From Hermatobates lingyangjiaoensis (Eukaryota > Arthropoda > Insecta > Hemiptera > Hermatobatidae), in assembly GCA_026182355.1 (NCBI GenBank), contig JAPFBL010000229.1:225001-289000 (forward strand): DNA of 64,000 nt, read 5' to 3'. Position numbers and translations under genes: made by a program. Under the pieces are notes generated by a model that was not told the origin of the DNA, ran no database searches, and was given only the letters and a program-made list of their open reading frames with translations. Within the stretch, counting starts at the first letter, position 1, and each line of letters opens with the position of its first letter. This document shows positions 1 through 11,522 of this stretch, in pieces.

Positions 1-135
1 GCCAGTCGAAACATGTCGGTTCCCACTTAATTAACATTCTCCAACGTTTGGATGAAGGAAAGAAGAAGGTATTCAGAAACCTTGAAAAACTTGTGAAGAA
101 AATGACATCAGTGAAATACGGTCAGTTGTTCAATC
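1..135 (+). repeat. Penelope-like element fragment, 5' module (type 1)
   Basis: The first 135 bases match 36150-36286 almost base for base. The fuller copy at 36137 starts with CTGAAGATGACTGG and a 6-bp stem closing on CCAGTCGAAAC, the core seen in PLE terminal repeats; here the window edge cuts it. Just after it an open frame reads LNILQRLDEGKKKVFRNLEK and continues lysine-rich to about base 135, which resembles the N-terminal region of PLE ORFs. No reverse transcriptase follows. PLE assignment is inferred from the core motif, the lysine-rich start and the nearby GIY-YIG relic. Confidence 0.6.
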
Positions 136-138
136 AAT

Positions 139-196
139 ATATGATATATTTATATTATATATATTAATAATATTATACTATATATATATATATGGA
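139..196. repeat. AT-rich simple repeat
   Basis: Low-complexity TA/ATT tract ending in a run of about ten TA dinucleotides. It directly follows the PLE 5' module, as a similar TA tract does at 36284-36300. Confidence 0.8.
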
Positions 197-370
197 TTAA
201 TTTACCACAATGAAACAAATTTGGAAACAATGCTCTATGGCCTTTCGTCAACACATCGTCAGAGAGCAAGTGAACCAAAAAATAATAAATACTTGTTAAC
301 CTGGTTGATTGAAGTTTCTAGAATTGTTGGTAACCCTGAATGTGTTTAATGATGAAGAAGTCTTCATCCT

Positions 371-742
371 TTAAATTATTCCGCTAATCAAAACTTCATC
401 CAATTTATAAAGTCCTAGGCCATTGTTCATTAATTTCTCATAAAAGTTCTTTATGAGTGCACTTTCCACAATATTTCTTCTTCTTTCCGAAGACACAAAT
501 AATAATTCATTTGCTTCATTCCAGTTAATCACATGATTATTGTTTCTTATGTGCTTGAACAAGGCACTCTTTTCGTCTTCTCTTCTGATGGAATATTTGT
601 GCTGTTTTATCCTTGTAAGAAGACCTTTCCTCGTCTGTCCAATGTAAGACATTTCACAGTCAGTACATGGTATCCTGTATACACAACAGTCCTTTCTTTT
701 TGGCTTATTATTGACAAGTCTGTTAAACAAGTTACTGAACAC
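371..742 (-). pseudogene. GIY-YIG endonuclease domain of a Penelope-like retroelement (relic)
   Basis: A 123-codon open frame on the minus strand looks like the C-terminal endonuclease of a PLE polyprotein. Visible landmarks are a Cys pair (C26, C29) in VYRIPCTDC, the YIG triplet at 33-35 (SYIGQTRKG), Arg44, His48, His64/His70 and Glu93 in RRRNIVESALI, which matches the family order GIY - YIG - Arg - Glu, with the extra CxxC and His residues typical of PLE nucleases. In an intact element this domain nicks target DNA for target-primed reverse transcription. The upstream reverse transcriptase is absent: right of 742 no RT motif (such as YxDD) is found. The domain is therefore a truncated copy; the ATG at 742 is simply the first Met in frame. 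Confidence 0.8.
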
Positions 743-2204
743 AACAGAAACGTCTGTTCAGTAAACAACTTCTTGTTTTTATAGTGATTATTGCTTGTAC
801 ATAATAATAATAAGTATTTCGTGATAATGTTCATTAACAAGCCAAAATATGTCATGTCTGCGAGTATATGAAAAGTTTTGCATTTTTATGTTTGCCTGTT
901 CCTTAAAAAAGGTATCACAGTTGAGTGTTGTGGTGAATAATAAAGAATTATGAATACCACAATAAACAAACAGTTTTTCTTGTTACTATAACTTAATTTT
1001 AGAAAAACTGGAAAGTTACTGAAAAAAATAAGGGTGAGATGAATGAGGCATTAAAGTGAAGAGTAATAGCTGAGTCTAGCATTATATAAAAATATGTATT
1101 ATTGGAATAAAAGTAAAAGGAAAGTACACTAAAGCCTTAATGTGTATGCAAAAACATGAAGAGGAGTTTGTTATTGAGGAATGCGGTCGTGAGGTAGGCT
1201 GTTGGTCCAGTATTAAGTTCTTTACGAGGTCGACCCGGCAATGCTGCCTTCAGGTCACGTAGCATTTCCAGAACTGGCCTCAACTCGCATCATTCCCTCG
1301 TCAGTATTCAGTGATCGCCAACCGCACAGATTATTGGTCTTCCCACTGGAATAAATTCATCCTCTAGAACCTTTCCCCTCTCCTGCTTTCGATTACATTC
1401 AATAACATCAAACATCAACAGAATCAATGTTATCAGCTTACTTCAAGTAATGTATAGTTATCATAAAAGGAACGCTTCTTTCAGGTCTTTAAGAGATTTC
1501 ACATTTTTAGAAGTTCAACAGATATTTTATATATTGGTCAGAATATATAAATACTATTTTTTTTTTAATAGTATGTGTATGTTTGTGTTTACGTTGTGTA
1601 TACGAGTGTATATTACATGAGTCCATTGTGTCGTTGTAAATGGGTGGCTCTGCCTGTGTGTATGTTTCTGTATGCGTGTTCTTTTACATTCTTCATAAAC
1701 ACATTAAAAGTTGTAATGGTATTGAGTTATAATGAAGATTCATCACTCATGAATATCTTAGTCAGTTGGGTTACAGGTTTGCAAAGAGGAGTGATTCAGA
1801 GCCACTAAGGTTGTTCAAACCAACCTGTATTAAAGATCTTTATTTTGCTTTAATTAAGTTTCTTTAGAGTAGGAATTTCATAGAAGTACCTGTAACCTGA
1901 TAAGCTTGTGCCCACAGCTTCAAGTCGTCTCACGGTGATGGAGTGCAAAATACTCTACATCGACCACATATAGAAAAAACACTAAGTTAAGATATGCTAT
2001 AAGTTTGGCATATGTGGTATTTTGTAGTAGTAATGCTAATGCACTGTTCATGTATTAGATAGAGAGATTTTTTCTGCTTTAAACTTCTGCTCAAAGCTGC
2101 ACCAGGATGACCACTTATAAATATCTCTGTTTTCGAAAGTGAAAAACTCAAAATCTTATACTCTCTGCTACTCGTAACCAAATTTGTAGTTTATTATATA
2201 TTTG
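743..2204. other. No gene recognised
   Basis: AT-rich non-coding DNA with many stops. A GC-richer patch at about 1180-1400 gave no recognisable protein in any frame. A TG/TA-rich stretch at 1570-1690 yields a chance open frame. Confidence 0.5.
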
Positions 2205-2665
2205 TTACATTTATTTATAATACATTTGCAGTACTGTCATCAGCGAGCACGCAAGCCTCTGGGCTACTCTTGCTCCATGCCTTTATTTTATTACCGGTTT
2301 CATATTTCCCAAATTTTAAATTAATTTTTTTTTACTTTTATATATAATACATTTTCACTACTGTCATCGGCGAGCACGCAAGCCAGTAGGCTACCCTGGC
2401 TCCATGCGTTTACTTTATTACCATTTTTTATATTATTGAAATATTAAATTCAAAAATTTTTTTATCACATTTATTTTTAATACATTTGTGCTGTCATCGG
2501 CGAGCACGCAAGCCAGTGGGCTACCCTAGCTACATGCCTTTAGTTTATTAACATTGTTTACTATGCAAATAATTAATTAAAAAAAATTGTTATTACATTT
2601 ATATATAATAGTTTTACACTACTGTCATCGGCGAGCACGCAACACTCTTTCTACCATGGCTCCAA
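2205..2665 (-). repeat. Tandem array A, four copies of a ~130-bp tRNA-like repeat
   Basis: Four copies share CTGTCATCGGCGAGCACGCA, with the anchor CGAGCACGCAAGCC at about 2244, 2371, 2501 and 2632, a period of 127-131 bp. On the minus strand each copy reads GTAGCCCAGTGGCTTGCGTG followed by CTCGCCG, which resembles the D-arm/box A region of a tRNA gene. No convincing box B is visible. Between the conserved 45-bp cores lie AT-rich linkers. The same unit occurs on the plus strand as array B (22655-23190). Confidence 0.8.
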
Positions 2666-2800
2666 TTTTTGGGTATGATTTTCTTTTATTTAACATTATT
2701 CAGGTAATAAATAATATATATTTAATTTCAGGTCTCTATCTCCATGGGAAATGGATGAACAAGCAAACAAACAAACTTACGAACTTTATATATAAAGAGA
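2666..2800 (-). repeat. Terminal segment of the array-A element
   Basis: The reverse complement of this stretch is found at 22530-22655 next to array B (CATGGGAAATGGATGAACAAG here, its counterpart CACCAATTTTCCATGTAGAT there). Both arrays are therefore parts of one mobile element type with a unique end plus a tandem core, an architecture known for some Helitron-like and bivalve/arthropod MITE-like elements. The class is not determined. Confidence 0.55.
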
Positions 2801-2842
2801 AAGGTTTTATAGTTATATATCAGGCCCAAATCACAATAACAA

Positions 2843-2910
2843 AATAGGAAAACTACCTACTAAGATCTTTCAACCGTAACAAGCGGTCTTCGTCAGAGTC
2901 AGTTTATGTG
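2843..2910 (-). repeat. PLE-type repeat, family C (solo fragment)
   Basis: On the minus strand this reads CTGACGAAGACCGCTTGTTA then CGGTTGAAAGATC, the core shared with 5515-5565, 15530-15650 and 22790-22905. The core has the order CTGANGA, a 5-bp stem (GACCG/CGGTT) and GAAA. Confidence 0.6.
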
Positions 2911-4191
2911 GCACATTAATTTTCAGTTTAGTCTCTCCGCTACAGAAACTCTAACACATTTGCCTCCCTTGAGGGTTGTTGCTTGGTATCCTAACGTTTC
3001 AGATTCATGACAGGATTGACCATAAAGTCTGGTACTTGCCTTATATATCTATCATTCAAATTTATAATCCAATCGTGTAATTCTACTATTATATAACGAA
3101 ATTATATGCGATAAATTTACTATGTAATTAAGTAAACCAATTTGGATTTTTATTAAACCAAACAGGATCTAGTATTTTTTTTTAAAACAAATCATCAAGT
3201 GCATTTGTTTAATGATTAGCTCACAATTATTTAGAACTAATAACAATATTTGAGAACAATATTATAAACCATTAATCAACACTGAAGTTCAAATTCTACC
3301 CAGGTAAGCAAGTTTTTTTCTAAATCTCAAAAATATCACTAATCTTTGTTAGGCTCTGTTTTAGGCCTAACAGGAATTTATATTAAAAGTATAACTATAT
3401 TAACCCCTTTAATTTTTAAAATATCTTGCTGTCATGGTGCCAAAGACAGCCTAATCAGACAGATCAATTTTCAAAACTTATTCAATTGAGCTTAAGAGAC
3501 CACAGAACGTCTGTTTACATGGAGAGCTGGACATCGTAATTTTAATCAAACTGGATTGCGTTCATTACCCTGTATGTCTTGTCGAGATTAAATAAAATTA
3601 ATTTTTTTTTTTAATTTACTGAAATTAGTCCTCTCCTAGACTAAGCACAATACTTTGAAAAACTGTAAACCTAAATTAATGATAACGGTCTACAAAGCTG
3701 TAGTGTACAAGAATATTCCTTTGTAAGAAATAGACTCAAAATAGTTTAAAAAATCTAAAAACACTGGCCTGGTGGGGAAGAAGTGAGGACTGTGTTGTGT
3801 CACTGGGATATACAGTGGAACCAGCACCTTATCTGTATACTTAATGAAGAAACCCTTTCATAACAATTCTATATATTTCTTATGATGACATGCACTTTGG
3901 TTCATCTCATACTTGCTTGATGGAAAGACACTTGTGGTATTCTCAAGAGTGGTCCAGTAGATGATTCATAGTTACCGCTTTCCAAGTATAATGTACAGAT
4001 ATGCTCTGTAAATCTTCTGCTTAAAGGCATTGTTCATCTCTGTAGATACATATTCTTGAGGATACGCAAACAGAAACTGCTTGGGTTTAAAACGATAAAG
4101 GCAATTTAAAAATTAATTATAATGTTTGACATTTTGTTTTAAGTTTTGATATTTTAAATTTTATTCATAGCTAAAACTGTATCTATTCCAA
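2911..4191. other. No gene recognised
   Basis: AT-rich sequence with frequent stops in all frames. No RNA gene, repeat array or transposon end identified. Confidence 0.45.
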
Positions 4192-4299
4192 TAAATTTCC
4201 AAGAAAGTAAACATTTGATACAATAAGAATCAAGATTTTAGTAAGAAATGTTTCCGTTTTCTTAAAGTTTGTATTTTCCTAAGTGCTTGTATCTCAAGT
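4192..4299 (+). repeat. Direct repeat, copy 1
   Basis: About 108 bp that recurs, with small indels, at 4745-4852 (shared strings include CAAGATTTTAGTAAGAA and AAGTGCTTGTATCTCAAG). The separation is about 550 bp, so a local duplication or two members of one dispersed family. Confidence 0.75.
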
Positions 4300-4744
4300 T
4301 ACATTCCGTTTTATTTTATGATTTCTTTCTCAAAAATTCAAATTCACGTTGTATTAATGACATTCAGACTACAACGTAAAAATGTAGAAACAGTTATACA
4401 ATATTTTAAATAAACTAAACTTGTGAAATGAAATATTCATATTATTATTTCTGCCCAGCAGGCGGAGTAGTCTGCCAGTTACTTCAAACATTCTCTTGTT
4501 AATTTCAACTTTATACAATTGATAGTTTAATGTTACCCAAAAATCAATCAAAATCTCTTTCTAAACAAGCACTGAGGATGTGCTGGATTTATTTGATAAA
4601 TTGGTAACATGTAACTCAACTTACTTCCCTTTCCTCTCAAGGTTTACACCAAAATATGTAAAATGGCTTCTTAATATCCGTAATCAACAAAATCTTCGAA
4701 AACTAATCAGCGATTTTTAATTACTACTATATTTTATTTATAAG

Positions 4745-4852
4745 AAAATTCCAAGAAAGTAAAACATTTGATTCAATAAGATTCAAGATTTTAGTAAGAA
4801 GTATTTTCGTTTTTCTTGAAGTTCGCATTTTCGTAAGTGCTTGTATCTCAAG
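4745..4852 (+). repeat. Direct repeat, copy 2
   Basis: Partner of 4192-4299, roughly 85-90% similar by eye. Nothing coding is seen between the two copies. Confidence 0.75.
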
Positions 4853-5459
4853 CACTGATATTAATACTTGGGTTTCCAATTATAAATACAACTCATTTGA
4901 ACGTTTAATGTTGCAGTTTGCAAGAAGGACGAAGTCAAAGAAGTACTTTTGAATTATTGAATGCGCTCTACGAGAGCAGATGATGAAAAGCAGCACTTTT
5001 CAAAGCAAGAATTACACTCAATTAACAGACCGTAATATTTACAGTAGGATTATCGCATCCCTTTTTACAGAGAATCGCAGAGAGAAGTAATTTAGTTTTT
5101 ATTCCATTAATGGATGCTGAATTTAATATTAGGGTTGAATTCAAAACCAAATAAATGCCATTGTTATTTTTAATTAGTTAAAAAAGATATACTTATTTGA
5201 CAAACATCGTTTGCCCAGTATAAATAAACAGTTAGTTTAGTAATAATCATTTTAGATAAACAAATAAGTATAAAAATGTTATAATATTTCATTTGATTAC
5301 ACTTTAATCAAGTTGATTAATAGTCATTTCTTAGACCAATACTTTTCTTAATTGAAAAATATACTCACAATAATCATTAACCTATTAGTGTGAATATTCA
5401 TTTTTATTTATGCATTAATTCTAATTATAATTTATTTGATTATAGATACTCTATAACAA

Positions 5460-5566
5460 GATTTCACATAAATACGTGAAATAACAATCAATGATGAAAC
5501 CACAATATGAAATGGGAAAAAAAGGCTAAGATCTTTCAACCGTAACGAGCGGTCTTCGTCAGAGTA
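5460..5566 (-). repeat. PLE-type repeat, family C (solo)
   Basis: Carries the whole family C unit on the minus strand: CTCTGACGAAGACCGCTCGT core, the AAGATCTTAG(C) tail, the segment CATATTGTGGTTTCATCATT and the end ATTTCACGTATTTATGTG. Other copies: 15491-15712, 17127-17195, 22712-22918, 31683-31760. Confidence 0.7.
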
Positions 5567-5845
5567 CAAAAGAAAAAATAATTTCAACAATAGTACGTTA
5601 ATGGAACAAAAGTCATTACCTATACTATTGTTAAAAAATTAATATAGTTTCAAAGTATCTATATTTTTAAATATTAACACGTAATATATAACACAGTAGA
5701 TATTGCTGTTTTCATAGATGATCATCAGATAAAAGGAAAAGCTATTTATCTAAAAAGTATTTAGATATATATTTGTCAACAATTAAATTAAAAATAGGAT
5801 AATAATAATATGAGCTAATTTATAGCATCAGGTTAAAAAAAAACT

Positions 5846-5950
5846 TTCTAAATAAAAGAAAAGTTTTGTCTGTACTTTGATTTGAACTGGCCCATTTCAA
5901 AGTATCTTCCTTTAACATTCAGCGACTGTAGGCTTTTCCTGTAACTAGGA
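5846..5950 (+). repeat. Dispersed repeat family E, partial copy
   Basis: TAAATAAAAGAAAAGTTTTG followed by TCTGTAC and a diverged GAACTGRCYCATTTCAA segment. It matches 23190-23440 and 30735-30950. No terminal inverted repeats were seen, so the class is unknown. Confidence 0.5.
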
Positions 5951-6210
5951 CAGGGAGCAGGTACAGGGACGCTGACCTCCGGGGGTTGACTTTCAGGCAC
6001 CTCTATGACACCCCAATAAATCTGTTATCCTCCACCCCAGGCCAACAAACACAAAACACTTCTGTATTTGTTAACTGGGTATCACCCAGAGCAATAAACT
6101 TTCCCCGTAGAATCAGCACACTCAAACAGAGCCACAAAGGAAGAATAGAACCGACTCCAATTGCAGCCCAAACACACTCCATAGTTATATATATTATAGA
6201 ATTATTTTAA
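5951..6210. other. GC-richer segment, unrecognised
   Basis: Base composition rises well above the surroundings. A 74-codon frame (5986-6210, +) is open but its protein shows no domain I recognise. It might be an old transposon body. No splice-site pair or codon pattern supports an exon. Confidence 0.3.
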
Positions 6211-6284
6211 AACAGTTATATTTTGTTGTATGTTCGCTATTATATACTAATTTCAAATTATTCTAGTTTACCTTGTTCTTTGTT

Positions 6285-6395
6285 GCCGGAGGCGCATGCG
6301 GCTGCAGTGTTGATATCAAGCCGTCCTCTCCCGGGGCCCTTAGTTTCTCTCTCTTATCTCGCCTGATCACTGCTGAAACAAAAAAATTAGGGATT
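6285..6395 (+). repeat. PLE-type terminal fragment (family B relative)
   Basis: TCTCTCTTATCTCGCCTGAT then CACTGCTGAAAC resembles TCTCTTATCTCTCCTGAAGA in the foldback at 16599-17008. The CTGAT..GAAA spacing suggests a decayed core. Weak. Confidence 0.4.
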
Positions 6396-6733
6396 TAAAA
6401 ATATAAATTTATTTTTTTATCTATCTCTGTTTTTGTCTATATTAAACTTTATATATTTAGCCAGTCAATTAAACCGATTTCTCGAACTAAACAAACCAAA
6501 CTCATAGAAATAACGCATATGAAAGCGATTACAGAAACTCCCAACTTATTTATACCCACTCTATCAAAATGGTCCTCTTCCGGAGAAAGAGAAGAAAAAA
6601 TATGATAAATAGTTACAAAAATAAAAAATAATTTTAATAAACAAAAATTACGTGTTTTACATTTTGTAATTTGTAAACAATTTCAATAATTATTTACTAA
6701 CTTTAAATACATTGTAAAATTTACATTAACAAT

Positions 6734-6913
6734 TTATATTTTAGTAAAAGTTGGGAGCAGTCCTTCTTGAACACACGCATTTAAAAACTTTATGCCTGAT
6801 TCCACTTGATTTAACTCTGTCGAATATTCTTCTAAATTTCGAAAATTTTTCTTCAATTCAGTGTTCAACTTAAAAATTAAATCACCGTATTTCTTTGAAT
6901 TCTTATTGAACAT
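6734..6913 (-). pseudogene. N-terminal module of a Penelope-like ORF (type 2)
   Basis: On the minus strand an ATG at 6913 opens a 59-residue frame ending in TAA at 6734. It contains KKYGDLIFKLNTELKKNFRN, then NQVESGIKFLNACVQEGLLP and ends TFTKI. The Glu/Lys-rich, helical-looking start matches the N-terminal part of PLE polyproteins as I know them. The same module occurs at 36300-36444 (minus) and, decayed with stops, at 6945-7082 (plus). A core CAGATGGTGGATGTAACACC-GAAAC lies just upstream (6918-6943), as in the 36430-36475 copy. Without the downstream RT it is a 5' fragment. Confidence 0.6.
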
Positions 6914-7082
6914 GATCCAGATGGTGGATGTAACACCGAAACATGTTCAATAATAATTCAAAAGATATATGGTGATTTAATTTTTAAGTTGAACTCTGAA
7001 TTGAAGAAATGATTTCGAAATTTATAAAAATATTTGACAAAGTTAAATCAAGTGGAATCAGACATAAAGTTTTGAAATTTAT
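6775..7082. repeat. Foldback of PLE type-2 5' module
   Basis: Head-to-head arms 6775-6913 and about 6945-7082. Both encode the YGDLIFKLN module, the right one interrupted by stop codons. The short spacer carries the GATGGTGGATGTAACACCGA core. Confidence 0.75.
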
Positions 7083-7085
7083 ATT

Positions 7086-8867
7086 TTATAAATGTAAATA
7101 ACGAACTATAAACGTTCAATGAATAAGCAAACAATTAAAAAAAAAAAACTAAATAAATAATAATAAAGACTACTTAATGATTGAGGGTAAGCCCAAAATC
7201 AGATCTATCTGGAGCTTGAGGGTTGTCAAACAAACATAAAAAGCATCACACAGGGTGCAGTCAAATCGATAAACTCAGTTAGAAGAAGCGCAGGCAGTTT
7301 TGTGATGAATAGGATAGGTGTGAACGCTAAGGAAGGAGGTAATAAAGGTACAGGATTGGTAATAGATGAAGTAAGGCAGTGACGATTTTCAACTGGAACA
7401 TAACACTAGAAGTTTAGGGAGCCCATGGAGAAGCAATATGTGACAAGATAGATCTGAGTAAGTTTGTCTTAGAAGACTCAAAGTGCCTCCCTGTGAATAG
7501 TAAAAGCCCAGAAGAACTGACAATATATTCAACAAGTTAGTTACTATTATTCTAAGTGAGATTTCAGGTTCTACATCAATACTTCTATTCCGTTAATGAA
7601 ATATAGTACAGTGATCGTAAAGAAATTTTATCTCGAAATTTTGACTTATCATCTGAATCAAATGAGGCAGACTAGTTTAACGTGCTGCCCTTTAGCCACT
7701 TTGAATCACTCCGAAGTGCCCGACGTGACCACGCGGAGGCAGGCCCGCACGATACTACGTCTTGCATCAAGACTGACAATACGCATCAGTACCAGGTCAG
7801 CTTACTCAAATCGGGTATAAAAAACAATCAAACAGCCTGATACTTTGACTTATTACCTTACCAGCAGGAGGGGCGGAAGCTCTATGGCACTGGACGCCCG
7901 TGGGTCTCTACAGCAGTGCAAGTATTCTTTTCATTCTTCCTATATCGTAAAAGTGATTAACCAAGTTACAAACATACTCTTGGAGGTTTTTTGTATCAAA
8001 GATTAAATTGGAAAGCCTTGCGACACTGGCATGTTCTGCTGTGAGAAAATATTTCATAAAAATAGAGTCTTCACACGATATCCTACCTTTGGCTTTACAA
8101 AACTATTATTACTGCTACAGTATGACTAATAATATCTTATGCATCAGTTGAGTGATACACAAATACAAATTTGTTTAGTAACTTGTATAATTGTACAAAT
8201 ATATAGTATACAGTAACTTGTATACTAACTTGTACATAGCTGGACTTATGTATTATCACTCTCAGTACTACAGCCAGGATTGACAAACAAGACTAATATG
8301 CACTTCCCACTTAAATATTTATAAGAAAAAGGATTAAATTTCTGTGTATTATACAAACAGGAAAGGGCTCTATGGAAGATGAAACATAAAAATTAACGGA
8401 ATGAAATATTAATAGTTTGACCTATATATTCGTTAGATACAATGCCTTAAGTAGGTTATTATACAGGGGGTTTCTAAGTGAACATAAAATGACTAACTGG
8501 ATTGAATGTTTTCTGATTTCATTAAAAAGACTATAGTCTGGTGCACCGAAGGGTAAAAATTAATTAATTTACATGTAGGGTATTTACTTTTTATTTGAGT
8601 ATCTGAAATCAAGGAATCACTTGTAATGAGTTAGTAAACAACTTGGAAATGTTTTCAACTATAGAAATATTCGGAAGTTTCCAGCAGTTTTGCACTACAC
8701 TCCCCAGTACTCACAGCAGAGGAGAAATATATCTCGAAGAAAGTAGTCAATAGGTGACAAGAACGACCGGGTCCAATTTCGTGTACAAAGCTCATGCCAA
8801 CTGAACATACATTTGTAGGGAATACTATATATCCATAGGGAGTACTGCAAATATATTCTAACGTAGT
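7086..8867. other. No gene recognised; repeat traces only
   Basis: 7596-7665 resembles the start of the TG-bearing repeat family (ATATAGTACAGTGATCGTAA). 7670-7930 is GC-richer with a 74-codon chance frame of no recognisable domain. The rest is AT-rich and stop-rich. Confidence 0.4.
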
Positions 8868-9101
8868 CCAATCAGTTATTATCTGGTATTTACTCATTGT
8901 AGAGTAAAAAGCTAATGAAATGGTCTCCACATATAAAAATTTAATGGTACGAGTAAAACAACGCATTTCGAACGCATTGTGTTCTTTCTACGTTTTTTAG
9001 TTAATGCCTGAGGAAGAACACTACGTGTTCAAAACGCGTCGTTTATACCATTAAATTTTTATATATGGAGACCATTTTATTAACTTTTTATCCTACAATT
9101 G
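8868..9101. repeat. PLE-type foldback (family D)
   Basis: Arms about 8912-8990 and 9010-9101 are inverted copies around CCTGAGGAAGAACACTACGT then GTTCAAAACGCG. The left flank (8868-8930) recurs at 21031-21110 (CAATCAGTTATTATSTGGTA). The CTGANGA...AAAC order again matches a hammerhead-like core. Confidence 0.65.
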
Positions 9102-11180
9102 CAAATATATGTTATGTACAACATCTAATATGTTGTTATGTTTACTTAACTACTATGAATGTAAGCTGTATTTGACATCATACGTAGAATGGTGACTCTG
9201 TCTAAAAACCTTTGATCACATTATATCTGAATTTGAGTGAATCACATTAGAAAGTATGACGATGTTTGTCAAATCATGCCTACACAAGAGAGAAACACAT
9301 TTCTATGTGTATTTATCAAAGTCATTAAGGAACTAAAAATCTGAATTGTGTTTAGTTAGAACAATGGGATACACAATATCGGAGGTGTAGTCGCGGAGCG
9401 TACGACTTATGTGAGATTCAGTCCATCAGTTTAATAATACGAGTATGTCAGATTTAACAACGATTTCAACTTCGGTTATAGCCAGTAAAATAATCATTAC
9501 CACATATATAAAAATGACAAATTATTGATCAATATGTATGAATGAATCAATAATGTATGTAGATACATTAAATATAGCAAAAAAAAATTGATTGGTTATC
9601 AAGAAGTTTGATATTATTTTTAGTTATAGTAAAGTGGAGTATAGGGCTCTTCAGATTTTTCATCATTGCGATTTTCCACTCAAAAAGTTATAATTTTGGG
9701 TATAATTTCATTATGTTCTCGCAACAGTGTTCCTTATATTATGACTAGAAGTTTTCAAAATCAATCATGGGTTATAACAATTTTATATTTCATTTCCAAG
9801 AACATCATTTCATTTTGTTTAACTAGCAGAGTTTTTCGTTTAATTGGAGTTTCTATTAGTTTTATAATAAATGAAACATTTCAAATGAAAATTAAATCAA
9901 TAACTGAATCGTAGCTTGCTACAGTCTCCCAATCCGACCAACTTATATACGTATGGTTTGATTCATCTACCTCTACCCTAGGAAGAATAAGGTAAAATAA
10001 AAATTAGTTTGACAGATGCTAGTAGTGAGGTCTGGTTTCAAACGTATGAACAAAAATATATAATTATTAATATTTACATATTTTTCTTTTTTTAATGTAT
10101 GGTTTAAAAGAATGTCATAATTATTTTATCTAAAAGAATTAACGATAATTAATATTAGTTTGTACCTGAGGATGGCGAATGACAACCGAAAGCTTGTATT
10201 ATTTATTAGTTATAGTTTTTTAGTAATTAAAATAGTTTTTTTCTTCAAAAAGTGGTTTGAGTAGTTTCGTGGTTCACCTCAAAGTTATTGTGCGTGTTAA
10301 TGTCCTTCGCTAACCTTCTTTGAAAGCTACCAGAGTCTCACCGCAGAGTGATAAGAAAACTGTAGAGTGTCAACAAGAAATTGGTCAATGCAGAAGCTGC
10401 AACTAATTTTAATAACCTATGCTTAAGGGAAGACCTGCTGCCATCGTACAAAGATTTAAAAAGAATATATATATCTTTTCCTATAACTTGACAAAATTGT
10501 AATTAAAAATTAGTCATATGTTTGATGAAGAAACCTCACTAATAAATCACCAACTGAAATTAAATTAACATCAATATGTTAAATTTGTTAACTACACAAA
10601 AGAAAAAATTTAAATAAAATAATAATTTAAATACTTGATTTAAATTTGAATGAAATGATGTAGATCGAGGCAGTTAAGAAATTTTAATTAACACCGTACT
10701 GTTTATAAAACAAGTTGTTGGATCTTTTGAAGAGAAAGTATTGAAGGTGAAGCTCTGTTTTTAGAGCAGAGAGACTCAAAGTTAAATCAAGTTTGCGGTT
10801 GATTTCTTGAAAAGTGATAAGAAGGCTCCAAGTTTTGCATCCACTCAAACTCTTATAAATATTTCATTATTGGGTGAAATAAATCAGAATGACAAAATAT
10901 TCTGCATTTACGGTCAGTCGTTTAAGGTAAAGTCTAAAAGGAACCCTCACCAGTCATGCAACAACATTATAGCTTAACTTTTAGTTATAGTTGTTAACTT
11001 CATTTTCTTTTAAATCAGTACATAAAGTGAAGAAAACAATAGAGTTCGCGGTTGTGATGTTTTCATTGCCACTTTTGGTAATTTAATAATTTACTAGGTA
11101 ATATTTTTTTACTATTTAACAAGTATTTAATGTATAAATATAATGATAATCGGGTATTGTTTTCTTGACCATAATTACTA
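9102..11180. other. No gene recognised
   Basis: AT-rich. Apart from the small repeat at 10161-10212 nothing is identifiable. The 82-codon frame at 9666-9914 looks like a chance frame: no domain, low-complexity hydrophobic composition. Confidence 0.45.
10161..10212 (+). repeat. PLE-type core, solo
   Basis: CCTGAGGATGGCGAATGACA followed by ACCGAAAGCTTG. Same CTGANGA - stem - GAAA order as the foldbacks, but a single, unpaired copy. Confidence 0.45.
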
Positions 11181-11522
11181 ATAAACACTTTTTTCTTCTT
11201 CTTGGAATTTTGGTCAGGGTTAATATATAAAATCACCTTTTCGCCAACGTTTCGTCTTTATTTTAAGACATCCTCAAGGGATATAAACTAACAAAAATAA
11301 TGGACATTTGTCATATCTACTTTACATTCATCATAAAAAATCAAAAAACTCACTTTAAATTTTTTTGAATTTTTTATTATGAATACAAAGTAGATATGAC
11401 CATTATTTTTGTTAGTTTATAGCCCTGAGGATGTCTTAAAATAAAGACAAAACGTTGGTGAAAAGGTGATTCCATATATTAACCCTGACCAAAATTACAA
11501 GAAGAAAAAAAAAGTGTTTATA
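11181..11522. repeat. PLE-type foldback (family G)
   Basis: Two arms of about 160 bp (11181-11345 and 11364-11522) are reverse complements with a short AT-rich loop. Right arm carries CCCTGAGGATGTCTTAAAAT and AAAGACAAAACGTTGG; left arm the complement with CGTCTTTATTTTAAGACATC. Confidence 0.85.

Noticed and set aside
5986..6210. Possible exon in a GC-richer patch
   Set aside because: No recognisable domain and no convincing splice pair; described only as unrecognised.
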